NCBI GenBank assembly: GCA_016124935.1
Contig: WGMS01000002.1
Coordinates: 1-33,648, forward strand
Source of the DNA: a bacterium
Lineage (GTDB): Bacteria; Cyanobacteriota; Vampirovibrionia; Obscuribacterales; Obscuribacteraceae
DNA length: 33,648 nucleotides
Direction: 5' to 3'
Shown here: positions 16,566 to 23,249 of the stretch, piece by piece
Layout: each line of letters starts with the position of its first letter
Numbering within the stretch: the first letter of the stretch is position 1
The notes under the pieces: model-generated
Seen by the model: the letters and a program-made list of their open reading frames with translations, nothing else
Told to the model about the DNA's origin: nothing
Databases searched by the model: none
Translations under genes and position numbers: made by a program

Positions 16566-17960
16566 TTAATGGCAAGCCAGAGGCCTGGCCGCCGAAGATG
16601 ATCTGTTCAGATTATCTCTGCGGGCTTTTTTTCCAGATTTGGATTCTTCGAGGGGGTCTAGATTGAACAGAGTGCGAAGGGCTTCCGCCTGTTGCTTGAG
16701 GACTTCGTAGTCTTGAGTGGCTTTGAGCTGTACTGTCGGATGATGAAGGATTTGATTGACGATGGCGCGGCTGATTCCTTCCATGTCCATGCCGGTGGTC
16801 TGCTGGTGCATGGCGCAGCCGCCTTTACCTGTGGTGAGAATGCCTTTGCTCATCTGCTCGATTCTTATCGCTTCGATTTTTTCTCTAAGTCCGGCGATGG
16901 TGGGCACGACTAAACGGGACCGATGCCAGGCGTGGAACTCTTCTAGAGTTTGGTAGAGAATCTTCTCGGCTTCGTCGACCAGGCTCTCTCTTTCTTTCAA
17001 ATTCTTGCTGACTATCTCTTTGAGGTCATCGGAATGTTTGAGGGTTATGCCGGTAAGCTCTCCAGTTGCGGGTTCGACATTGCGCGGGACAGATATGTCG
17101 ATGATCAAGCAATTGCTCTTAGCGTCGGGTAAATTCTCGCGGGCTTTTTCCAGATCGGCTTTAGTAAAAAGAAAGTCAGGCGAAGCGGTGGCTACGATAA
17201 CCAGGTCGGACAGAGCGGCGATTTTGTGTCGGTCTTCAAAAGAATGGCTCGTATCGATACGACCGCAGGGCTTTTCTTTGCAATTGAGGAAGGTCTCGAT
17301 GCTCTCTTTCGAGCGATTGAGCCAGTGCACCCAGGCTTCGGATTTGGTGCTCGATAAATATTTGAGGCAAATTTGAGACATCTTGCCGGCACCGACTACG
17401 GTGACAGTTCTATCTTTTAGGCTTCCGAAGTGCTCCCGGGCCATTTCCACCGCCGCCGAGCTGATCGAAACCGATCTTCTGCCCAGGGTGGTTTCGGAAC
17501 GGACTCGTTTGCCTGCTTGCAGGGCCAGCTTGAAAAGATGATCTAATATGGGTCCGGCGGTCTTGGCGGCGAGCGCTGCTTGATGGGCTGCTTTGACCTG
17601 ATACATTATCTGCCCTTCGCCCAGGATGAGGCTGTCTAAACCAGAGGCGACTCGCATGAGATGCAAAGCGACGTCTTCGCGCAATAGCCTGAAATTAGGG
17701 CTCAGGGCGCTGTGATCTTCTATAGATTGGGCGGATTTGAAAAAGGCTTCTATTTCGCGCATCCCGACTTTGATATCGTCCACTACCGCATAGACTTCGG
17801 TGCGGTTGCAGGTTGACAAGATGGCCGCTTCTTTAAGATTGGGGAATCGGGTCAGGGCTTCCAGAGCGTGCGCAATACACGATTCGGGAATGACAAATCT
17901 TTCTCTGATTGCTATGGGAGTTGAGTGGTAATTAAGTCCACATACAACGAGGTGACTCAT
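16566..17960 (-). CDS. hemA: Glutamyl-tRNA reductase
   Basis: A 464-residue HemA from ATG 17960, chosen because the family starts at MSHLVVCGLNYHSTP; an upstream TTG at 18005 would add 15 atypical residues. It reduces glutamyl-tRNA(Glu) to glutamate-1-semialdehyde with NADPH, the committed step of the C5 pathway. The catalytic Cys51 sits in LSTCNRTEVYAV; SLILGEGQI and the nucleotide motif VVGAGKMS are present, and the C-terminal dimerisation helix ends with LFNLD. A short basic tail (KKARRDNLNRSSS) extends beyond the usual end. It heads the hemA-hemC-hemD operon; hemL is not in the window. Confidence 0.97.
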   Translation of the reverse strand: MSHLVVCGLNYHSTPIAIRERFVIPESCIAHALEALTRFPNLKEAAILSTCNRTEVYAVVDDIKVGMREIEAFFKSAQSIEDHSALSPNFRLLREDVALHLMRVASGLDSLILGEGQIMYQVKAAHQAALAAKTAGPILDHLFKLALQAGKRVRSETTLGRRSVSISSAAVEMAREHFGSLKDRTVTVVGAGKMSQICLKYLSSTKSEAWVHWLNRSKESIETFLNCKEKPCGRIDTSHSFEDRHKIAALSDLVIVATASPDFLFTKADLEKARENLPDAKSNCLIIDISVPRNVEPATGELTGITLKHSDDLKEIVSKNLKERESLVDEAEKILYQTLEEFHAWHRSRLVVPTIAGLREKIEAIRIEQMSKGILTTGKGGCAMHQQTTGMDMEGISRAIVNQILHHPTVQLKATQDYEVLKQQAEALRTLFNLDPLEESKSGKKARRDNLNRSSSAARPLACH

Positions 17961-18027
17961 GGAGAATCCGACCGGTTTGGGGTACCAAGCAGAGGCATTT
18001 TGCAATGCCAGCGGTTAAGCTCCTGAG

Positions 18028-18053
18028 ATTATATCGGCTTGCTTTTATGGCAA
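18028..18053 (-). promoter_or_regulatory. Candidate promoter of hemA-hemC-hemD
   Basis: On the minus strand TTGCCA (18048-18053) and a perfect TATAAT (18028-18033) lie ~65-90 nt before hemA. Spacing is only 14 nt, short of the optimum, so the -35 assignment is weak while the -10 is convincing. Confidence 0.4.
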
Positions 18054-18138
18054 TCTCTATGGAATCAGTCTGCTAAACAAATTGTAGCTCTAATAAATCC
18101 AGGCTGTAGTCAGCCGGAAGGCCGATTGGGGATACCTC

Positions 18139-19089
18139 TCAGTGCTTATCTCTACTTAAGATCAAATAATCATTTGATTTTAGCCATCTATCAAGGGCGG
18201 CGGATTTGTCAGGATGCAACCGGGTCGAAAGCCAGTGCAAACCGGTCAAAATTCTCAGGGTCGGTCTTGAAAGATGGTCCGATTTGGCCTCCGGCAGATA
18301 AATTACTCTGCCCGACTTAACGGCGTTTAAGCTGGACCAGGGCGGGCGGCTCAGAATTTGAGCCTGATTCTCTTTGGCTTCGACCTCGGCTTCATGGGGC
18401 AGGACCAGAAGATCCGGCTTAGTGGAGATGATTTTTTCGGCGGTGAGCTTGGGATAGCTGCTCTTGAAGGAGGCAGTCGTGTTTATTGCACCACAGGCGG
18501 TGATGACGTCATCGAGAAAGCTTTCTCCGCCCACGCAGATAGAAGGGTTCGTCCATACACAAAATAGCACCCTTTCTCTCGGGCAATCGCTCAAGATCGT
18601 CTGAAATTCCATAAGTGCCTTATCGAAATCGGCGCTAACCTGCTGTGCCTGCTTCTCTTTGTGGCAGATTATTCCAAGCGTTTTCAAATTGGTAGAGATA
18701 TCGCCCAGCTTTTTATTGGGCAGGACCTGGTTCTGGATAGAGAATTTGTCGAGCTGAGTGGCAAGTCCTTCTTGACCGGATACTAATAAAGCTAGATCCG
18801 GCTGTAGGGCGGTCAGCTTCTCGAACTTGGCGTTCAGAAAGCTGCCGGCTACCGGTTTTTTAAGAACTGCCGGCGGATATTTGCAGTTGCTGGATACTGC
18901 TATCAGGCAATCTTCGGCGCCGACTGAATAAACAAGCTCGGTATTAGAGGGAGCGAAAGAGACAAGTCTGGGGACTCCATTGCTCCGGCTCTGCTTCGCT
19001 GCTTCTGGCTCGGTTTCGGTCCATGTGCAGCCCGGAATAAGAGCGAGGAAGAGCGTGAGAACTAATACTTGCAATATTGCTGCGGTCAT
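18139..19089 (-). CDS. BtuF/FepB-like ABC transporter substrate-binding lipoprotein
   Basis: A 316-residue protein with a lipoprotein signal (hydrophobic residues 3-18, then LIPGC with Cys21). The mature part is a class III periplasmic-binding fold: RLVSFAPSNTELVYSVGAED at the start, FEKLTALQPDLALLV, a long backbone helix with DISTNLKTLGIICHKEKQAQ, and KIISTKPDLLVLP in the second lobe. This family (BtuF, FhuD, FepB) binds cobalamin, haem or siderophores for ABC importers. No permease or ATPase gene is adjacent, so the substrate is open and the partners must be elsewhere. It begins 8 nt after the P-loop NTPase gene, at the end of the flotillin cluster. Confidence 0.85.
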   Translation of the reverse strand: MTAAILQVLVLTLFLALIPGCTWTETEPEAAKQSRSNGVPRLVSFAPSNTELVYSVGAEDCLIAVSSNCKYPPAVLKKPVAGSFLNAKFEKLTALQPDLALLVSGQEGLATQLDKFSIQNQVLPNKKLGDISTNLKTLGIICHKEKQAQQVSADFDKALMEFQTILSDCPRERVLFCVWTNPSICVGGESFLDDVITACGAINTTASFKSSYPKLTAEKIISTKPDLLVLPHEAEVEAKENQAQILSRPPWSSLNAVKSGRVIYLPEAKSDHLSRPTLRILTGLHWLSTRLHPDKSAALDRWLKSNDYLILSRDKH

Positions 19090-19097
19090 AAGACCGG

Positions 19098-19667
19098 TCA
19101 GCTTTTGATCGCTTGCTCGTTTGTTTGAAGCCAGTTTTTAATCTCCTTCAGGCGCTCTTCTTTCCGGTCAGACTTGACTTCGTAGGTCCTATCGAGAAGG
19201 TGCCATTCGTATAAAGTCATCCTCACCAGTCTGTCTATTTGGCGCTGGTAATCTTTGTCGGTCCAGCGGAAGCCGTCTTCCTCGGCCTCGAACATCGGAG
19301 GGATATAAATTATATGGCTGTAGAGCTCGGATTGCTTGCGGGCTTTTTCATAATAGGCTTCTGTGTCATAGGTCATGGCCTGACAGATGTTCCAACGCTG
19401 CCAGAGCACCCAGCAATCGATGGTGGAGCGGTCGGACAGAAAGCTGTCCAGGCGTTCCTCTTCCTCTATCTGGGCTTCGAGCACCCGCCGCTTGAAAGCT
19501 TCTTGATCCGGAATCTCGCCGATGCGTTCAAAGCCCATGTCGCGGCAGAGCTTCCGGCCTAACTCAGGAATGATATTTAAAGAGAGGAGCGGAGCCAGAG
19601 ACCCCACTAAAGTGGTTTTTCCGACTCCGCTTGCACCTATTGCGATTATGCGTCGCTTACTGGTCAT
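19098..19667 (-). CDS. NadR/AAA_28-like P-loop NTPase
   Basis: A 189-residue protein with Walker A GASGVGKTT (11-19) right after the first strand and a conserved SDRSTIDCWVLWQRW stretch, followed by an EYSHIIYIPP-like strand and a basic Arg-rich lid region (DKDYQRQIDRLVRMTLYEWH). This is the layout of the AAA_28/NadR nicotinamide riboside kinase-like group, small nucleoside or metabolite kinases. The substrate cannot be told from sequence. Its ATG overlaps the flotillin stop as TAATG, so it is translationally coupled to the flotillin. Confidence 0.75.
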   Translation of the reverse strand: MTSKRRIIAIGASGVGKTTLVGSLAPLLSLNIIPELGRKLCRDMGFERIGEIPDQEAFKRRVLEAQIEEEERLDSFLSDRSTIDCWVLWQRWNICQAMTYDTEAYYEKARKQSELYSHIIYIPPMFEAEEDGFRWTDKDYQRQIDRLVRMTLYEWHLLDRTYEVKSDRKEERLKEIKNWLQTNEQAIKS

Positions 19668-21244
19668 TAGCCTCTCTGAGGTGGACGAGGGGGCGCCTGA
19701 ACGGCCTGGGCCGGTAGTGTCTGTTGAGGTTGAGACTGATGAGTCTGAACCGCTCTAGAATTGTCAGGCTTGGCCTTTTGCATGGTCTCGATAAGGTCGA
19801 TTCCGGTCAGGCCTTTCACCATCGTCATGCCCTGGGCTGCCACGTTGATGACATCCGAGGTCAGTTTACCCATGCCGCTGGTCTCTCCACCGGTAGACAA
19901 CAGGGTGACGTTGCCTATCTTGCTTAGAGGTTGGGCGGCGGCGCTCACCAGTTCCGGCAGTTTCTCGATCACCATGCTGGCCATGGCGGCATCATTGTAC
20001 TGCTTATAGGCTTCCGCTTTCTTGGCCATGGCTTCGGCTTCTGCCTGACCACGGGCGGCTATGATAGTCGCCTGGGTGAGACCTTTGGCTCTTTCGGCTT
20101 CCGCCTGGGCAAGACCCATCTGGCGGGCCGCTTCGGCGTCGGCTTCGGCGCGCAACTTGGTAGAGTTTGCGTCGCCTCGGGCTTTGGCTTCTACGGCCTG
20201 GGCATCACCTTCTGCCAGGATTCTTCGTTTGTCCTGTTCGGCCTGGGCCAGCAGCCTGATTCTGGTCTGCTCGGCTTCGGCCGGCTTGGTGATGTCTGCT
20301 TCCAGAGAGACCTGTCTCTTCTGAACCTCGACCTGCTGCAACTCGACCTCTTTTTGAGCTTCGACGATTTTTATCTGCTGTTGCTCAGAGATGAGCTGCT
20401 GTTGGGATTTGGCTTTCCTGATGTCATACATCATGTCCGATTGTGCCTTTTGCTCGGCTACTTCGGATTGATATATGGCTTGCTTGACCTGGAAGTCCTT
20501 AGAGGCTTCCGCGACCCGGGTGTCCGCCAGTAGTTTAGCCTTGGCGCCTTCTTCAGCGGCATTGGCCTGGGCGATTTGAGCGTCCCGGGTTGCTGCTGCT
20601 TGGGCTATCTGGGTGTCTCTGGCTGCGTTGGCCACACCTATGTCAGCCGATCGTTTGGCTTCTGCGGTGTGCTGTTTACCCAGGGCCTCTAGATACCCTA
20701 CGTCATCCGAGATCTCTTTTATGGTGAAGGAGACTACGGTCAGACCCATTTTTGCCAGGTCTTTGACGGATACGTCGGCGACTCTTTGAGCAAACGAGTC
20801 GAAATTGCCGATTAGCTCCTCCACGGTCATGGTTCCCATGATTGCCCGGAGGTGACCCATGAGGGTCTCGTGGGCTACCATTCTAATTTCTGCTTCGTCC
20901 TTGCCCAGGAACTGCTCGGAGGCGGTCTTGATAGAAACGTCGTCCCCTTTTACCTTTATTTGAGCTACTCCCTGAACGTAGATAGGGACTCCATTTCTTG
21001 TGATCATTGGCGCGTTGGAACGCACTTCGATCGGCATCACCTCGAGGCTGAGGATATCCTTTTGCTGAATCATAGGAAGCACCACGGCGCCTCCGCCGAC
21101 AATGATGGTCGGCTCTTTGCCGCCACCGGATATAACCATGGCCTCGTTCGGTCCGCATTTCTGGTAGAGCGATGCTAAAACGCTCACGATCACGAAGAAA
21201 CCGATTACCACTACGGTAATCATAATCATTTCGATAGCGCCCAT
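19667..21244 (-). CDS. floT: Flotillin-like SPFH-domain membrane scaffold protein
   Basis: A 525-residue protein with AGGAG seven bases before ATG 21244. An N-terminal membrane helix (~5-27) is followed by an SPFH/PHB domain (~30-190) and then a long Ala/Glu/Gln-rich coiled coil (~190-420, repeated AxAxAEA patterns such as EAKARGDANSTKLRAEADAE), and a C-terminal part containing KLPELVSAAAQPLSKIGNVT, the conserved flotillin end. The last ~40 residues are Gln/Pro-rich. Bacterial flotillins form large membrane oligomers that organise microdomains and usually work with an NfeD protein, which is found here upstream. Length and order fit Bacillus FloT. Confidence 0.93.
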   Translation of the reverse strand: MGAIEMIMITVVVIGFFVIVSVLASLYQKCGPNEAMVISGGGKEPTIIVGGGAVVLPMIQQKDILSLEVMPIEVRSNAPMITRNGVPIYVQGVAQIKVKGDDVSIKTASEQFLGKDEAEIRMVAHETLMGHLRAIMGTMTVEELIGNFDSFAQRVADVSVKDLAKMGLTVVSFTIKEISDDVGYLEALGKQHTAEAKRSADIGVANAARDTQIAQAAATRDAQIAQANAAEEGAKAKLLADTRVAEASKDFQVKQAIYQSEVAEQKAQSDMMYDIRKAKSQQQLISEQQQIKIVEAQKEVELQQVEVQKRQVSLEADITKPAEAEQTRIRLLAQAEQDKRRILAEGDAQAVEAKARGDANSTKLRAEADAEAARQMGLAQAEAERAKGLTQATIIAARGQAEAEAMAKKAEAYKQYNDAAMASMVIEKLPELVSAAAQPLSKIGNVTLLSTGGETSGMGKLTSDVINVAAQGMTMVKGLTGIDLIETMQKAKPDNSRAVQTHQSQPQQTLPAQAVQAPPRPPQRG

Positions 21245-21484
21245 AAAAACACTCCTTTACCGAGCCCAAGGGAATCACTATAACCTCTTGCCCAGTGCGA
21301 ACCTGAATGAATCAATAATATGTGTTAAACCACAAGATCTATCATAGCCGCTATGGGTAGATATAGCAGGGATACCACTATTTTCCTTTATTATCCTGAC
21401 AAGCTCTGCGGCTCTTGTTTTTTCTAGAAGGGCTGTGACTGATAAAGCAAGGAGGTGGTGCCGTATACGGTGACTGGATACAGT

Positions 21485-22333
21485 TCAGTTCGGCGTGCTC
21501 GGGAATTGAGCGTGCAGCTGCGACCAGACTTCGACCAGGGCGATTGAGTCGTCTATCTTTTTTACCAGTACTGGAACGCCGTCGGTGGCTGGTGGGCCGG
21601 GTTGGTGGAGCCGTGCTTTCATAGTAAGCCGTTTTGCGTCGCCCATCAGGGAGATGGTTATCTCTCCCGAGTCTGCGTCATAGAAGACAGGGCGGGTGAC
21701 CACGGCAAGGTGTCCGGTATACATCGAAGATACCCCATTTCCTCCGGCATTCGATTCAGTGTGCAGGGTTAACGCTTTTGGCTGAACGTCTTTTACTCTG
21801 CGCAGCTCTTTGGCTCTGAGGGCGTGCAGTTTCAGTCCGTATTTCTCCAGCTCTTCTGAGATGATGAAACTTGTGTTTTCGGTAAAGCTCTCGACATTGG
21901 CCAGTCCAGTGGCGGGACGCCTGGCGATTTCAGCTTTCAGGCAATCTTGGATGGCATCATATACAATACCACGAATCTCGCGAACATCATCCTCTTTAAA
22001 GAATCTGGCCGCCTTCATTATCGCATCTTCATCGGGATCGACCGAGACTTCGGCTGTGCCGTCGAAATCGAACTGAATTCCGTCTTTGCATTCATAGGCG
22101 TGGGGACTCTTCAACTCCACCGACATCAGCTCCAGGGATATGGAGCGGCAGCTCTGAATGCCTGGTAGGACAACTTTGCCGCCGTTGAGGATAACGGAAG
22201 GCTCTTGCGAGCCTCCGGTTATTATCAGCGCTTCTCCGGCTCCTGCTCTTTTGTAGAGCAAGAGCAATAATCCGGCCATAATGCCGAGGCCGACCACAAG
22301 GACAGCCACCATTGCGAGTTCGATTGCGCCCAT
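21485..22333 (-). CDS. Short SPFH protein with probable NfeD-type OB-fold tail
   Basis: A 282-residue paralogue of the neighbouring flotillin: the same MGAIE start, TM helix (~7-27) and the GEALIITGGSQEPSVILNGG / KVVLPGIQ signature, with an SPFH domain to ~185. The long Ala/Glu coiled coil is absent. Instead residues ~204-271 form a strand-rich unit (GHLAVVTRPVFYDADSGEIT, then DGVPVLVKKIDDSIALVEVW) resembling the soluble OB fold of NfeD proteins. NfeD OB folds normally sit on a separate partner of SPFH proteins, so a fusion may substitute for that pairing. It lies 59 nt after the NfeD-like gene and 240 nt before the flotillin. Confidence 0.75.
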   Translation of the reverse strand: MGAIELAMVAVLVVGLGIMAGLLLLLYKRAGAGEALIITGGSQEPSVILNGGKVVLPGIQSCRSISLELMSVELKSPHAYECKDGIQFDFDGTAEVSVDPDEDAIMKAARFFKEDDVREIRGIVYDAIQDCLKAEIARRPATGLANVESFTENTSFIISEELEKYGLKLHALRAKELRRVKDVQPKALTLHTESNAGGNGVSSMYTGHLAVVTRPVFYDADSGEITISLMGDAKRLTMKARLHQPGPPATDGVPVLVKKIDDSIALVEVWSQLHAQFPSTPN

Positions 22334-22392
22334 AGATATTTACCTGTTTTCGAAAAGGAGTGGTGCATCGTATACGATGCCAGGTCCTGAAA

Positions 22393-23136
22393 TCAAGAAC
22401 TGAAAGATTCCTCCAGGCTGAGCTCTCTGTATGGCTCCACGATGAGGATATGCTCGTTGGTGTCTACGATAAGCACCTTGGAGCCCCGCTCGATAGAGAC
22501 TTTGGGATCGCTTGTCTGGGCGGCGGAGTTATAGAGTTTGTTGCCGATTACATAGGTGATCAGTCCGGTGTGCCCATCCTTTATAGAAGCTTCCACCTCT
22601 CCTATATGGCCTACGATGTTGTTGTTGTCCAGGTGGGAGCTGCTGGTGAAATAGCGCATCATCAAAATGATAGCCATTTTGAAAAGTTTGGTGAAAAACC
22701 AGCCAAGAAAGAGAGCCGGGATCAGAGAGAAAATGCCTATCCAGGGAAAGAGCTTCAAGGCGAAATGACCACCGAAGCCGTAGCCTGCAAAGTAGAGTGA
22801 GAGGTTGGTGGGAGAGAGCAGGCCGATAATGAATTTCAATGCCCGGGACCAGCCCCTCTGGCTGACCGGCAGGGCTCCGAATTTGTCTGCCTGGGAATGG
22901 TAGCTGTCTAAATCACCGTCAGCGTCTACGTCGGCATCGGCATGGACATCTACATCTGCATCGGCGTGGACATCCACATCGGCGTCGGCGTGGACATCCA
23001 CATCGGCGTCGAGATCCGCGTCACCATGATCAGGGCCTTCGGCGAAGCTTCCCCGGAGGAAATTGATTATTATGAAAAGGCTACCGCCGAAGAATAGAAT
23101 CAGGTAACCTTGATCGAGTGCATGAACACCTAACAT
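22393..23136 (-). CDS. NfeD/YqiJ-like membrane protein with Asp/His-rich repeats
   Basis: A 247-residue protein; GAGGAG lies nine bases before ATG 23136. TM ~8-27, a hydrophilic acidic insert 30-95, two further TM segments (~101-122, ~129-160), and a C-terminal OB fold (~172-237: GHIGEVEASIKDGHTGLITY … GSKVLIVDTNEHILIVEPY), as in the NfeD/YqiJ proteins that pair with flotillins. The insert contains tandem DVDVHADA octapeptides, unusual for the family, with alternating Asp and regularly spaced His that could bind divalent cations. It is the first gene of the flotillin cluster and divergent from the tRNA nucleotidyltransferase gene. Confidence 0.8.
   Translation of the reverse strand: MLGVHALDQGYLILFFGGSLFIIINFLRGSFAEGPDHGDADLDADVDVHADADVDVHADADVDVHADADVDADGDLDSYHSQADKFGALPVSQRGWSRALKFIIGLLSPTNLSLYFAGYGFGGHFALKLFPWIGIFSLIPALFLGWFFTKLFKMAIILMMRYFTSSSHLDNNNIVGHIGEVEASIKDGHTGLITYVIGNKLYNSAAQTSDPKVSIERGSKVLIVDTNEHILIVEPYRELSLEESFSS
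22903..23022 (-). repeat. In-frame 24-bp tandem repeats encoding DVDVHADA
   Basis: At least three near-identical 24-bp units plus degenerate flanking ones encode residues 39-78 of the NfeD-like protein. Copies differ mainly at synonymous positions, so both nucleotide expansion and selection on the protein are plausible. Copy number may vary between strains. Confidence 0.85.
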
Positions 23137-23249
23137 TTTCGTATAATCTCCTCTGGATCAAAATACCCAGCTAAACCCTGAAATAAACCTGGATTTGCTC
23201 TCCTGGAGATAAAGAAAAGCCTAAGGTTGCTCTAGTGTAAGAGACCGAC

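Noticed and set aside
18006..18138. Cobalamin riboswitch near the BtuF-like gene
   Set aside because: This region is downstream, not upstream, of the btuF-like gene, and no conserved B12-box was seen; upstream of that gene is coding sequence.
22903..23022. CRISPR-like array
   Set aside because: The repeats are contiguous, in frame and encode protein; there are no spacers.
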